A stretch of 64,000 bases of DNA from Leptodactylus fallax (GCA_947044405.1 CAMRHE010000169.1:3782501-3846500); one strand, 5' to 3'; shown: positions 10,892 through 24,118, counted from the stretch's first letter. Made by a program: numbers and translations. The notes: generated from the letters alone by a model not told the origin.

Positions 10892-11660
10892 GTTATATTT
10901 AGATTTATGATTATTAATAAAGCTAGGGGAACTATTAGCCCCCCATTATTAATAATAGTTCCTTCTTATAAATAACCTCCCCTAATATATATATTTATAA
11001 GGAGTAACTATTATTACCAGTAATAAGGAAGCTATTTTTAAGGAGGATCTATTGTTAATAAGGCTAGGGGAACTATTATATGGGGGGGATTTATAAGTAG
11101 GAACTATTATTAATAAGGCCAGTGGGAAATTATTATTAATAAGAGGGCCTTATATTAGTAAGGCTGGAGGAACTATTACTTATAAGGGGAGCTTTTAATA
11201 ATAAGGCTGGGGGAGAACTATTATTAATAAGGGGTATATATAAAAGGAAGGACTATTATTAAGAAGGCTTATTGAACTATTATTTATAAAGGGGGCTATT
11301 TATAAGGCGGAACTATTAATGATAAGACCAGTGAGGGAACTATTGTTAATAAGGGGGAACTATTAATGATAAGGTGGAGGGAACTATTATATATAAGGGG
11401 AGCTATTTATAAGGGGGAGCTATGAATAATAAGGCCTGTGGGGGAACTATTGTTAATAAGGAGGGACTATTATTAATGAGGCTGGGTAAACTATTATTTA
11501 TAAGGCGGGCTATTTATAAGAAGGAACTATTACTTATAAGGGGAAACTATTACTGATAAAGGGGGAGTATTATTTATATGAAGGAACTATAATTAGTAAG
11601 GGGGGGTTGATTTTTAAGGGGGCAGTACAATAACTCATAAGGCGATAAAAAGGTTTTCAT
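10892..11660. repeat. Degenerate AT/G-rich minisatellite
   Basis: Variants of a unit such as AATAAGGCTGGGGGAACTAT recur across about 770 bp with irregular spacing of roughly 20-35 bp. No coding potential is seen. Confidence 0.75.
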
Positions 11661-12424
11661 TTGTATTGTATATGGGAAAAAAGGGGGTTGTTATTACTGG
11701 GGGCAGAAAAGGGTATTATTAAATCACAATTTTAAAGGGGTTTTCCAGCCGCAAACTGATTTTTGATACTGATGACCTATCCACAGGATAGGACCTCAGT
11801 ATGTGATCTGTCGGGTCCAATTTTTCTAGCGGCTTCCATATGGTGAAAGCTGCTAGTGGACAGGATGCCGCACTGCTACTATTCAAGTAATAGGAGGAGC
11901 ACAGCAGCTCCATTCACTATATAGTGGTGGTTTTGGGTAATTGCAGCGCTACTCCTATTCCTTGAATAGGAGCGCTGCGGCATCCTATCCACAAGCAGCG
12001 TCCAGCACCTGGAAGCTGCTAGAACAGCTGATGTGTGTGGGGTTCGGGTATCAAACCCTAACATACAGTGTCAGACTGGGATGGCTAGGGCCCACCAGTG
12101 GAATTGTTTCTAGGGGCCCACCACCAGGACCCCTGCAGATCAGCGGTACCGAGACAGGGCGGCTAAAGGAAATAACATGTCGGGAGTCATGCTGCTCACC
12201 CGCCATACGATGTGCACCACTGCACTACCTAAACTACAACTAAACTAAACTAAGCTACTCTCTGTATGGCAAGTGAATAGTATGGCTCCTAGAATTGCTA
12301 CCATTACCTGTAACCGCATTTCCTGGAATAGCTGATCTGCAGAGGTCCTGGTTGTTGTACCCCCGCAGATGAATATAGATGGCGATCCTAAGGACAATCA
12401 ATACTAGAAAGATGGATAAATCCT

Positions 12425-12777
12425 TTAAAGAGGTTGCCCAGGAATTGGAGCAACCCATGTGGCAGGCAGGAGGTGTAAAATAAAAAATAAAATAGATAAA
12501 AAAAAAAAAGCATACTCCGTTGTCCGCTGCCAGTGTCCATTCACTCTCGTGCCAGCGCCTTCTTGCTGGGAGTCCTGCACCTCATGTGACCGCTAAGACC
12601 AATTAGGTACAGGATTTCTAGAAATGAGGCGCAGCCATGAGACCAAACAGACACAAGCGGGGGACAATGGGGTGCTGGGGACAAGTGAGTATGCTTTTTT
12701 TTTTTTTTTTTTTTTTTAATTTTTACACCTCCCTGGCCTCCACAGTGGTCTCTTCAATTTATGCACAACCTCTTTAA
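12425..12777. mobile_element. T2-like MITE inside composite hAT copy 1
   Basis: TTAA-bounded element with ends TTAAAGAGGTTGCCCAGG and GCACAACCTCTTTAA. Poly-A/poly-T tracts flank a GC-rich core. The same unit lies at 27025-27313 in reverse orientation. Its right TTAA also starts the next MITE (12774). Confidence 0.75.
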
Positions 12778-12812
12778 AGGGGTTGTCTGGGCCAATTTTT
12801 TTAATGGCCCCC

Positions 12813-13671
12813 TGTGATGATTCTGCTTAAATATGGCTATAACCCAAAGCTGAATTTTGGTCTCTGGGTAGCATACCTGCATTTATTCATAAGGTGCGCA
12901 GCTATAATCCTAGTATGTTATCAGTAGAAGCAACATTGTAACAATAGGGCTTTGTATCCATCCCAGCAGGGATCCATTGTACTCCTACACAGCCCTGAGT
13001 GATCAAACAAAAACATGCATTGTCCAGTCTGCACTGATAGATCATATATGGCTGATAACATTGTATCATTTCACTTGGTCTCCGCTCAATACAAAGAATC
13101 TGGACTTGAGTGCATTATTCAATCAGACTTGCTGCCGCCGATGACCTCATTCTGGGAGGTGGCATAAAAGGTATAAAAGATGAGGTAAGAGGTCTGTGGG
13201 AGAGATTATGCTATGGAGATTGGGCTGAGACCATCACAGACTACAGAGTTTTTACAGACAGACCACTGTGAAGAGCATGCAGGCTGGATTATTGTATTAA
13301 TGCCACATGCTAACAAGCCTCCACTGGTTATTCACACATGACAGAGCATGTGTGAGTGTTGAACTATAGAGCCACATCAAGGAGATGCGTGGTAAAGTAA
13401 TCATTTCACCTTTATTCCCTTTTATTTCATTGCACTGTATCTTGTAACTAGTAACTGTTAATGCTTGTATATATCTGCATATCTGTTCTGAACTGCATGT
13501 GTTAGATGTTAATACTGATCCATTTAGGGGTTAATAAATATATAAAATTTAGAAAGCTTGTCTTGTATTTATCTTGTGGACCCGTCACTCACTGGAGGTG
13601 AGTGTGGTTTTTATATGAAAGAAGACTCAGGGGTGGACACAGCGGTGTTGGCGCACTGAGGATCTTTCACA
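12813..13671 (+). mobile_element. Solo LTR, 859 bp, with 5-bp duplication CCCCC
   Basis: The segment begins TGTGATGATTCTGC and ends GGATCTTTCACA, so it has LTR-type TG/CA termini. It is bounded by CCCCC at 12808-12812 and 13672-13676. A second copy at 52226-53138 has the same ends and a different 5-bp duplication, which establishes the boundaries independently. A TATA-like GGTATAAAAGATGAGG (about 13171) and a downstream AATAAATATATAAAA region fit promoter and polyadenylation signals. No internal retroviral or retrotransposon genes remain. It interrupts a T2-like MITE that begins at 12774. Confidence 0.85.
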
Positions 13672-13806
13672 CCCCCAATACAGTGGTCTCTGCACTGGTC
13701 CCCCATACTGTATGGGGAACAGTGATGGGGCCATTATATTGTGTGGGGGCAGTGATGAAGGCTAACATCCAGTGGGGGAGGGGTACATTAAACTGTGTGG
13801 GGCATA

Positions 13807-14226
13807 TTAATGGGGTTGTCCAGGGTTAACTTTTTTTTATGGCCTATGCTCAGGATAGGCCATAAATACCTGATCACTAGGGGGATGACACATGGCACCA
13901 TCAGCTGTACGGAGCCACTTCCAGCGCCCGTTCTGTACACAACACAGGGCCGGAAGCAGAAAGCTTCATCCGATGTATAGTAGCCCAGCACCTTCACTGC
14001 AGCTCAGCTCCCTCTGACTTCAATATGTGCTGAGATGCAGTGAAGGTGCCCGTCTAATATACAGTGGACAGAGCTTTCTGCTTCCAGCCCTGTATTGTGT
14101 ACAGGACTGGTGGCAGAAGTGGCTCCGTACAGCTGATCGGTCTGGGGTCGGCCCCCTTCAGATCAGGTATTTATGGCCTATCCTGAGAATAAATCATAAA
14201 AAATTCTGTCTGGACAACCCCTTTAA
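13807..14226. mobile_element. T2-like MITE in composite hAT copy 1
   Basis: TTAA-bounded, with ends TTAATGGGGTTGTCCAGG and CTGGACAACCCCTTTAA. The arms carry the near-palindromic segments GGATAGGCCATAAATACCTG and CAGGTATTTATGGCCTATCC. A partial copy occurs at 26857-27024. Confidence 0.8.
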
Positions 14227-14250
14227 TACACCCCCCTAATGCCTCACACT

Positions 14251-14600
14251 TTAAAGAGGTTGTCCAGTACAATTTATTTTTATTTATTTATTTATTTTAT
14301 TATTAGTCTGGAGGAGGTGAAAAAACACCCCTCCCCAAAAAAACAAACAAAAAAAACCTACTCACCTGTCCCCTGTGCTCCGGTGTCTTCCCAGCAGGGT
14401 CCGGTCCTGCAGCTTCGCTGCTTTCTTTTGCAAGAAGTCCTCACTTACACAGGTAGGCATGTTCAGTGGGAAGATAACAACAGAGTTGCAGGACCGAACC
14501 ACGCTGGGAGACAATAGGCACAGAAGAGTACGTTTTGTTTTTTTTTCACCTTCCCCGGTCTAATTAAAAAAAAAAAAGTTATCCTGGATAACTCCTTTAA
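14251..14600. mobile_element. T2-like MITE in composite hAT copy 1
   Basis: TTAA-bounded, with ends TTAAAGAGGTTGTCCAG and CTGGATAACTCCTTTAA. The same element lies inverted at 26461-26831 in copy 2. Confidence 0.8.
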
Positions 14601-14639
14601 TGTCCCCCAGGATATTAGCCCCCATCACTGCCCCCAATA

Positions 14640-15240
14640 TAATGGCCCCATCAATGGTCCCCATACAGAATAGGGGACCAGTGAAGGGGCCACTGTATGG
14701 GGGGGATATTGAAAGGGCCACTGTATGGGGGGAATAGTGAAGGGGCCACTGTATGGGGGGATAGGGCAGGGGCCACTATAGGGGGGGAGAATAGTGCAGG
14801 GGACACTATAGCGGGGAGAATAGTGCATGGGCTACTGTATGGGGTAGAATAGTGAAGGGGCCACTGTATGGGGGGGAGAATAGTGCAGGGGCTACTGTAT
14901 GGGGGGGGAATAGTGAAGGGGACACTGTATGGGGGGAGAATAATGCAGGGGCCACTATAGGGGGGTGAATAGTGCAGGGGCCACTATAGGGGGGGGGAGA
15001 ATAGTGCAGGGGCCACTATAGGGGGGTGAATAGTGCAGGGGCCACTATAAGGGGGAGAATAGTGCAGGGGCCACTATAGGGGGAGAATAGTGCAGGGGCC
15101 ACTATAGGGGGGAGAATAGTGCAGCGGCCATTATAGGGGGGAGAATAGTGCAGGGGCCACTATATGGGGGAATAGTGCAGGGGCCACTATATGGGGTGGA
15201 TAGTGAAGAGGTCACTGTATGGCCCATACAGTGTCCCCTT
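14640..15240. repeat. GC-rich minisatellite, about 30-bp unit
   Basis: About twenty imperfect units of the type GAATAGTGCAGGGGCCACTA followed by TAGGGGGGA. The corresponding position of copy 2 holds a few inverted units (26240-26390) and an anomalous G-homopolymer region. Confidence 0.88.
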
Positions 15241-15514
15241 CATTTGTCCCCTTTATAGCAGTTTTGGGTGATTACTTACCTGTCTGCTCCTCGGTCCCAC
15301 TCCTTCTTGCTCCGGGTGCACTGATATAACGTCATGTGCGCCTGGAGCTGGAAGAAGCAGGAGGCGCCGGAGAACAGTTAGGTAAGTATCAGAGCTTAGC
15401 TTGTAAGCCACAGGCTCAATGGGGCTCGTGGCCTGCAAGTTTGTGAGCAGTAGAGCAGGAATCCTGTGGCTTTCTGCTCTACTAGTAGCAGGACCGGGTC
15501 GGCAGCGCCACTTC

Positions 15515-15682
15515 TCCCTGGTTTTGCGATCCGGTTATTAAAACCAGATCGCAAAACCCGGGGAGAACCTGGCAGTATCACTTACCTCAGCCCGCTCCTG
15601 CTCGCGGCCTGTCCTCTTCCTGCAGCAGCCTGGGCCCTGTGCGTCGCACATTACGTCATCACGACGTGATGTGCGACGCACA
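15515..15682. repeat. Two strong hairpins
   Basis: GGTTTTGCGATC (about 15519) pairs with GATCGCAAAACC (about 15547), and GTGCGTCGCACAT (15637 on) pairs with ATGTGCGACGCAC (ending 15682). Both lie within composite hAT copy 1. Confidence 0.75.
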
Positions 15683-16224
15683 GTGAGCCCTGGCCTGGAG
15701 CTGGGAGAGGTAAGTGAATGGGGGTCCTTTCCACACTTCCACTGCCTATCAAAAAAAAAAAATGGCAGTGGAGGTCCGGTAGTGCCCCCTAAAGGCACGG
15801 GCCCACTGGGGAATTCGCCGGTCTCCCGGTGGGCCAGTCCGACCCTGCTGACAGATTACATACTGACATACTGATAAACTGTCCTGTGGATAGGTTATCA
15901 GTATAAAAAATCGTCTGGAAAAACCCCTTTACTTGATCTGATGCTTGTTAGGATAAAAATATGTACAGTGCACAACTACCTCATGGAGGTAGTCACCGTG
16001 TCAAGGTAGTGTGCTTTAGTTGTCTTTATATGATGTGTTTTGTTTGGTAATTGTCTGTATAGTGGTAATAATTCTCCCCAGTAAAGCAGTACACACATGG
16101 TGGTTTCACAACTATATATATATGTTTTCAAATATTTTTTCCTAATCTTTTACGACTATATCATTACCGCTGGAAGTGCAGCACTGACTTCTGAAATGAC
16201 TAAATATGATGGTGTTGTTATGTC

Positions 16225-16285
16225 AGGATTTGGGGCCCCGCTTTTAATTTTGCCCAGGGCCACATTTTGTCTAAAACCGGCCCTG
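16225..16285 (-). mobile_element. Terminus of another hAT-type element
   Basis: Read on the minus strand this begins CAGGGCCGGTTTTAGAC, a typical hAT end. No matching partner end was found nearby, so it is a fragment. The 290 bp to its left hold nothing recognisable. Confidence 0.55.
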
Positions 16286-16510
16286 TCAGTTTGGATTACA
16301 TTTCTGATTCATATAAGTATATGGATTTTATTATCTTATGTCCGTTAAGTTTTAACCCTATATCTGTATGGGGAATCTGTGCAACCATTTGGTTTACTCA
16401 TATAGTGAACCTTTATTTCATCTGGATTGAGTACTGTTCCATTTGTATCTAGCAGCAGGAAAAGTGGATCCATTTGGCTGTAATATAGTATTATTCCCTG
16501 TTTGTATTGC

Positions 16511-17195
16511 TTAAAGGGGTTTTTCTGGCTAAAAATCTTTTTTTTAAAAAAAGGTCAGTTAGTGCTATTAATGGGTTAATAAGTACACCCAAGTACCTTT
16601 AGCAGTGTTTTGAGTGATTTCTGGGTTTCTCTGGGAGATCCTGGCATCATCTGCATTTGTTTACATGGGTAGATTCCTGTTCTTTTATCCTACAACTACC
16701 ATGATGCATTGCTCTTCATTCAGAGCAGACTCACACTACCTCCCCCTCTCACTCCCTCTCTCACTCCCTCACACCCCCTGCCTGTTTCCCTAGCTAGCCT
16801 GACCACTACTAGCCCTTCCTAACTAACTGACTCAGACCACCTTCCCCCCCCCCACCTCATCATCTATTGCACAGGCATGGGAAGCCGGCAAACGTCAAGA
16901 AGAGGATGATCCGGCCCCCCTAGAAGGAAGTGATGTTCCGTGCACAGAAGATCTGGACAGGAAGACAGGTAAGTATGATGGGGGGGGGGGGTTAGTATTG
17001 GTGACATTCAGTTTCTGGAAATGGAACGTCACCAGAAAATCTGAAAATGTAACTAAGGTGGTTACATGGGGCAGCCCCGGCGATCTGGGTAAATATGCAT
17101 TTTTTGTAAAGTAAGTAAGTAAGTGAGAAGTTAGGCGGGGGGAGAGTGTTTAGCTTAGTTTAGAAGTATCATTTTATCCCGGACAACCCATTTAA
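16511..17195. mobile_element. T2-like MITE, 0.68-kb subfamily, copy 1
   Basis: TTAA at 16511-16514 and 17192-17195 bound ends TTAAAGGGGTTTTTCTGG and CCGGACAACCCATTTAA. The interior is clearly related, in the same orientation, to 33978-34635. C-rich and T-rich tracts dominate the middle. No coding potential is seen. Confidence 0.82.
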
Positions 17196-18008
17196 TTTTT
17201 GTGGTTCATTAATGCTATGCATCATATTGTATGCATAATTTTGTGCTAATTGATTATTGGTTCATTGAATGTATATACCATACAGTATCAGAAGTGTAAA
17301 TTATTAGTCTCTGGTGAACCCTGGTTACTCCAGGGGAAAATCATTTAGACTGTGGACAAGTACCTACTGTATGTTTTTCTGCATTGAATTGATATGTATA
17401 ACATGCACAAGGGTGTGTAGCCATTCATTATGCTAATGGTGAGAATTTGTTGTTATTAATAGGAGGGTTAATCCCCTTTATAATCCTCGTTTATATAATA
17501 GTACGCAGGATTCCATTTTGTAGCATGAGGAAAAGGAATTTATTGATTACCCTTTACTTTTTCTACATTTATGAGGAAGCACAATATATTATTGTGGACA
17601 GTGCGATTATTAAAAGTTGTGTTTTACAGGGTGGTTCTATTGTTTTGCTGTGATTGGTTTGATCACTGGACTGTTCCCAGGATGAATTTGCTTATTGATA
17701 GCAGAATAGCAAGATTCTGTGATATTCCCTAAGGGGTAGAAGCAGGTCTTTGCTAAGACAATTTCACAGCAAGTAGGAGAAGCAGGTTAATTTCTAATTA
17801 ATTATCTCTGTGATAACTCTCTTATTGACCCTTTACAATTTCACTAAACTGAAACTGTCCTAACTAAAGTTTCAAATGATCTCTTGAATACAGAAGCTTT
17901 GCTAGTGCCCTGACTGTCCACTGAGCTCACCAAAAACAGTACTGTCTTCTGATCATACAGTTGATCATTGCTGCCACACACAGCAGTCTACAAAGTGCAC
18001 TAGTACTC
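17196..18008. other. Unassigned spacer
   Basis: No repeat end, exon or RNA was recognised. A short hydrophobic open frame at 17447-17653 has no support from splice sites or similarity that I can see. Confidence 0.5.
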
Positions 18009-18345
18009 ATGAGGTACATTAGGGGCATTATAAATATTGAGTGTACTATGAGGGTGACAATATTACTAAAGGGGCACGCTGATTGAGCATGATTACATTT
18101 AGGGGCTCCATGACACTATTACATATGGGGGCATGCTAGAGAAGCATTACTATTTAGGACACTATTACTAATGGAGGAACACTAATTAATGGGGGCACAC
18201 TGGGGAAGCACTATTACTATGGGGAGCATTATTTTTATTGGGTGTACTATGAGACACCATAACTAATGGGGGAACACTGGAAAAGCATTATTAATATGGG
18301 AGCATTAATACTACTGGGGCACTATGAGAGTATTAATCTATTGTT
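18009..18345. repeat. Degenerate minisatellite, about 30-bp spacing
   Basis: Irregular repeats of segments like ACTATTACTAATGGGGG and CACACTGGGGAAGCA. Confidence 0.65.
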
Positions 18346-19737
18346 TACTTCTTATACTTTAGAAACAGCTATAAGTCTTATTGTTGCCCTGCATCATACA
18401 CAGGGTCAGACTGGCCCATTGGGGGACCGGTGAATCCTCCAGTGGGCCCCGTGCCCGTAGGGGGCTCTATTGGAATGTAAGTCGTGTACCAGGGTGGGCT
18501 CCCCAGGATACAGCGAAGTCACGAACAAAGGAAAGCGACTCAAACTCAATTTAGTAAAAACAAGATTTTACTTAGTGTAGTAACACCCCTTTACCAAAAA
18601 AGAACACTCCCAACTATTTACATACACTCAGCCAGTAAGCTGAGACCCTGGTGTTGTACAGCACGGTGCCCTCTAATGTGCAGCTCCAAAACACTCCAAG
18701 CTTTTACCTATCTGCAGGCTGCAACTAACCAGTCGCTTGTTACCTTTTTATCACCCTAGTCACAGGAACAATTCAGTGATTGTGATAGGGGCACCGGCGG
18801 TATAACACTAGAGCTTACAAACTTATCAAAATACCCCTATTCCCCCCAAAAAAAGTACAACCAAGTAAATATAATAGTAGGTCAGCTTGCAAGCCAAAGA
18901 AATGTGACAATGTATAAAATGTCACTACTAGACTTCCTCAGAAGCTCCTCTATGAGAGTTACAACTCAATAGAATTCTGAGTCCTTGCTACTAAATAGGT
19001 AGCTAATTCACCAGTAGCGTGGCCTGTGAAGATGAGGATGCCTAACTATTCTAACTACAGGCCCTTACTCAGTCCCAAGCAAAACAATGTAATGTGGTGC
19101 GTGCACGATTACTTCCCTTACTGATCCAGGTTTGTTGTGTACCTTTTAGCCTTGGTCTGGAACAGCTGGAAACAGGGCTCATCCAGAAAACATGCGATCT
19201 CACTGACAGGGCCACTTCTCAGCCGGGTCCTTGATAGCAGTCTTCAACTTAGGATGCTGTCTGAACAAACCCTGGAACAGTCTCTGCTTCAGCACCACCT
19301 TGCTATATTTATGATCCCTTAGGAATCCTTCTTCTCTCACTTCAGTCCTCTTCTTCTAAAAGCTCAAAGCACACTCCTAAGATGGCTGCCACACACACTC
19401 TACTCCTCCTTCTAGTTCCACCTCTGCAGAACAGGGTCTCCACGTCACTACTCCAGGGAATTACAGAATTACAGTGCTTCCCATTTCTTTTTTTTATATA
19501 ACTGTAATTTTATTGAAAAATTTTTCATTAACAAGGAATAAAAAAAAAAACAAAAAAACAATAATAATCAAACAAACAGGAAGCATTGAGGTAAATAGAG
19601 GCTATCTGCCTCCTCCCCCTTAAGCAATATGCATTTAAATTAAGCAGTGAAAAAGGGAGGGGGGGGAATGGAGGGGTAAAGAAGACAAGGGTAGGACCAA
19701 AGGGAAGGGGGGGGGGAGGGAAGGAGAGGACTAGAGA

Positions 19738-22700
19738 TCAGAGACCCTGTAATGTACAATACATGTCCCAGGGTGCCCAAATAGCCTCAAAGGCTTCCCG
19801 TGAATTATGTAGGCCAGCAGTCAGGTATTCAAGACTCCTCACATCCTTCATTCTAGCCACAAGCTCAAGACTAGATGGGGGACTCACCTTCTTCCAGTTT
19901 CTAGCTATGAGAGTTTTAGCTGCAGTACAAAGATGCAAGAAAAGCCTGGATGACTTATTGCTCAGGTGTCTGGGGGGAAGGTTCAGGAGATAAAGAAGAG
20001 GGTCAAGAGGAACCTCTTGCAAAAAGAGAGCAGTCGTCAGAGTCCTGACCTCCCTCCAAAAACCGAGGATTTGAGGGCACATCCAAAAGATATGGTGCAG
20101 GGTACCCACCGCAGCTCCACAGCGCCAGCACCATGGGGGAACTAATGGGTTTAAAGTATGAAGGAGAGCTGGAGTATGATACCAATGCATCAACAGCTTA
20201 TACTGCGTTTCCCTAAACGTAATGCACTGAGATGATTTCTGGGCCCGAGACCATACAATCCGCCACTGTTCCTGGGAGATGGGTTTACCCACCGCCTCCT
20301 CCCATTTAAGCATATAGCGATGATTAACAGGAGAGCCTGTAGTTTGTGAGTTAAGAAGTTGGTAAATAGAGGATATAAAGCCCCTAGTGGACGTGCCTGC
20401 ACGGCAAATCTTTTCAATAGCGGTGGGGAGTGACACCTTAAGAGACCCATGGAGGGAGTGGACAAAGTGAACCACCTGCAAATAATGGAACCATTCAGTA
20501 CTTGGCAGGTTTTGATTAGCTGTAAGATAAGCAAAGGACCTGAGTTCCAAGGTTCCAGGGTCAACCATGTCAGCAATCCGGTAAAGGCCAGCTTCAGACC
20601 ACACTTTAGTCATGGCAGAAGTCAGGCTCTCTGGGAGAAGGGGGTTGTATAGTATGGAGACCATAGATGAGCGCGGGGACATCAGGGAGAATCTAGCACA
20701 ACAGGTAGACCAGATAGATCTAGTAAACCGAATGGGGCCCAACAGGTACGAGGCAGGGGGGGGGGGGGGGGAGCTGACCCACAGAAGCGCGTTAGGATGC
20801 ATGGGTGCCAGCCATAGCTTCTCTATCTGCACCCATCTGGTGTATGCTGGCATAGCCGCCCAGAATGGGATATGGCGTAAGTGGGCCGCCCAGTAATAAT
20901 GTAACAGATGTGGGACAGCCATACCCCCAGACCCCCTATCCGCCAGCATAACAGATCTAGGTATTCGGTGTCGTTTTGCTTTCCAGATAAACTGGAAGAT
21001 AGCTTTCTGTAGGTTCCGTAATTCTCCCCGAGGTATCGCGACTGGGAGCGTCTCGAAAAAATACAGTAGCTTCGGGAGGAGAGTCATCTTGACCGCAGCA
21101 ATTCTCCCCAAAAGGGAGATAGGCAAGGGTTGCCATTTGTCCAATAGGGCTCTTAGCTCACAAAACAACCGCGGGTAGTTTGCCGAGTAGAGGGTCGCAT
21201 AGGAGGTGGATATATGGACTCCCAGGTAGCGGATAGAGGACTCCCGCCACTGGAAATCGTAATTACTGCGGAGGAGAAGGAGAAGGTCCCGTGGGATGTT
21301 AAGTGGGAGTGCCTCAGTCTTCGCGGGGTTCACCTTATACCCTGAGAGATCACCATAGGTCTCTAGCGAGCGCAGCAAGTTTGGAAGGGTAGTATGAGGG
21401 GAGGTGAGAGTGAGGAGTACATCGTCCGCAAAGAGAGATATCTTAAATTCCTTATCTTGGACCATGATGCCCTTGATATTAGGGTCTCGCCTAATCTTGG
21501 CCGCTAGCGGTTCAATGCAGAGGGCAAATATGATGGGTGACAGGGGGCAACCCTGCCTAGTGCCATTTCGAATAGGGAAGAAGGGCGAAGATGCATGGGG
21601 AAGCTTAATTGCTGCTGAGGGTAAGGAGTAAAGGGCCTGGATAGCTGTGAGAAACGGTCCCGTAAGCCCGAACGCCTTAAGCGTAGTATGCATAAACGAC
21701 CAATTTATGCGGTCAAAAGCCTTTTCAGCGTCCAGGCTCAAGAGAAGGGCCGGGGTAGAATAATGATTGGCCACCTCCACCAAATCCACAGTCCTCCTGG
21801 TGTTGTCACCACCCTGACGACAGGGGATGAATCCCACCTGGTCCTTATGGACAAGCAGAGGGAGCCAAGCATTCAGTCTATTGGCTAAGAGTTTGGTGAA
21901 AAGTTTCAGGTCCGTGTTCAGCAAAGCAATCGGTCGGTAGTTAGCACAATCCTGCAAGTCCTTACCCGGTTTAGGGACCAATGTGAGTAGTGAAGAGAGC
22001 ATAGTCGGGGGTATAGGGGAACCTGAAAGGAAGGAATTGAAGAGGGACAATAGATGAGCAGAGAGTTCACCCTGGAAAACCTTATAATAATTGTAAGTGA
22101 ACCCATCTGGGCCTGGGGCTTTCCCATTTGGGGAGGTCCCTCAGGACCCCTTCTAGTTCCTCCCTGGTGATGGGGGTGTTCAGGGAGGTTAGGGCCTCAG
22201 GAGGAAGGCGTGGGAGACAACAATCCTTTAAATAGTCTTCCAGTAGTGTTGAGTCATCCCCAGGGAGTAGTGCTCGTGGGGGGGGGTAAGTCATACAGCT
22301 TAGAGTAGTAAGAGTGGAACGCCAGCGCCACAGCATCAGGGTGATGTTGAAGAGTACCCGCGGGGTCACGGACAGAGTGTGGTGTGGAAGAGGCCCGATG
22401 ATCCCTGAGGGTTCCTGCCAGGAGGGTATGAGATTTATTACCTCGTTCAAAAAACCGCTGACGGGTATAAAGGAGAAGTCGTTCCACATGGCGGGTCTCC
22501 AAATCACGGAGGTCCGCCCGGGCCAGGACCAAACGGCAAAGAACCCCCAGGGATGGATGCGCTGCCAAAGTCGTCGTAAGGGACCGAATACGGGCTTGGA
22601 GGAGCTGTTCCTGGGCCTGTCTGTCCCTTTTAAGCCTAGAAGTCAATGCGATACAGCATCCTCTCATGACCGCCTTATGGGCTTCCCAGAGAATGGCAAG

Positions 22701-23549
22701 AGAGTCTACCGAGCCTAAGTTGTCCCTAAAATAATCTATCAAGTGTGTGCGCAGGGTCTCGAGGGAGGTCGGCGAATTGAGCAGTGTTTCGTTAAGACGC
22801 CAATGACATTGGCGAGTAGGCACTGGAGTCGTAGATAAGGTAACCACGACTGGGGCATGATCAGACCAGGTGAGAGGGCCAATGTTCGTGTCCCTAAGCA
22901 AACGAAGAGCGGGAGCATTTCCAAAGAAGTAGTCAATGCGGGTGTGAGTGTTATGAGGGTGAGAAAAGAAGGTGTAGGAGCGCGCCGTAGGATTGTCCAC
23001 TCGCCAAAGGTCATACAAAGAGTGGGCGCGGATCAGCCTGCGGAACTCCCTTGCAAGTTGGGCCAACCTATGGGGGGTTGGGCCCTGGGGTAACGCCAGA
23101 CGATCCGCCCGTTCAGAGAAGACCATGTTAAAGTCTCCCCCCACCAGCCAAGCTGATGGTGGGAGAGCGCGCAGACGGGAGAATACCCGGCGCAAGAACG
23201 GGATCTGTGCTGAATTGGGGGCATAGACATTGCATAAAACAATCGGGGCACCATAAAGGAGCCCCTCCAAGATAACAAACCGGCCACCTGGGTCTATGTG
23301 GGAAGTCGTCACTGTAATTGGGCAGGATCGAGAAAGAAGGATAGCCACCCCAGCTCTGCGTCGATTGTGGAAGGCTGAAAAAGCTACGGGAAAATAATGC
23401 TTAGCGAAGGCAAAAGTACCAGCGCGGTCAAAATGAGTCTCCTGAAGAAACGCCACATCCGCTCGTAAGGAGCGGAGTTCTCTAAGGACATGGCGCCTTT
23501 TAATGTTGGAACCCAGGCCCTTGACATTAATTGTCGCGCACCTAACCAT
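19738..23549 (-). CDS. L1 ORF2: endonuclease and reverse transcriptase, two frameshifts
   Basis: ORF2 nicks target DNA and reverse-transcribes L1 RNA. The likely start is the ATG at 23549 (MVRCATINVKG); the open frame reaches 23648. The APE-like endonuclease keeps its Asn (NVKGLGSN), Glu (LQETHFD), Asp/Asn (GGDFNM) and His (SDHAPV) motifs. The reverse transcriptase has motif A (SLDAEKAFD), GTRQGCPLSP and catalytic FADD at about 21421-21432. A CWRCG ... H ... C motif lies at about 20075-20140 and the stop follows LQGL at 19738. Two frameshifts separate the parts: one at the G run 22269-22278 and one near 22127 at a short C/G run. Both are homopolymers, so they could be real lesions or sequence errors. 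About 1,270 codons in total, normal for L1. Confidence 0.9.
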
Positions 23550-24118
23550 TGGGACCCAGGATTGGAGGACAGTGGCGGATTGCAATAAGCTCACCCATCT
23601 CACATGACGCTGGCAAGTTTCCCTCGGAGAGGCAAAAGGGCAATCCACAAACAGGAACCCAAAGTCGAGGCAGGGTCTCTAGATCAGGGAGGGGGGGGGG
23701 GAAAGAGAGGGAGGGAGGGAGGCAAAAGACATCATAAATGACAAAGTAAAAATAAAAACAGTTAAACAATACTTTGTGGGCGAGGCTAAGTCACTCGCCT
23801 GGGGACCAATGAGGGCAGCCAGAGGTCCAATCAGGATCAATGGCCGCACAGTCCAAGTATCCCCTTAGGGGGGAGAGCGTGGACAGGAGGTCGGAGGGGA
23901 GGCGGTGGATCCCCAACCACCAGTAAAAAGAAGGAAGGAAGGGGAGTCACCGGAACCCCACCCCGCCCCACTCCGCTAAAACAATCCAATAATAAGCATA
24001 ATAGATGAGACCCGTAGACCTAAAAAAGAAAAAAAGAGAAGCAAACATAACATTAAGGCATGCAGATTCCAAAGCACCACCGAGAAAAGGGAGAACGTCT
24101 CAAGGGGGGGCAGCCTCC

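Larger units (their letters stand above)
12066..15847 (+). mobile_element. Composite hAT-like non-autonomous element, copy 1
   Basis: The left end is CAGTGTCAGACTGG and the right end reads GGGCCAGTCCGACCCTG, an imperfect inverted terminal repeat. The flanking 8-mers CTAACATA and CTGACAGA agree at six of eight positions, consistent with a worn hAT target duplication. Inside are T2-like MITEs, a solo LTR (12813-13671) and a GC-rich minisatellite. Much of the interior is repeated in inverted orientation at 26240-27665. No transposase is encoded. Confidence 0.75.
11732..15932. mobile_element. T2-like MITE split by the composite hAT element
   Basis: The left end (TTAAAGGGGTTTTCCAG, then a region containing CCTATCCACAGGATAG) is mirrored at the right end, where CCTGTGGATAGGTTATCAGT leads into TCTGGAAAAACCCCTTTA. 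The right TTAA has become TTAC. These are the ends of one inverted-repeat MITE, now 4.2 kb apart because the hAT-like element at 12066-15847 sits inside it. Confidence 0.7.

Noticed and set aside
17447..17653. Short hydrophobic open frame
   Set aside because: No splice sites, homology or codon pattern support it.
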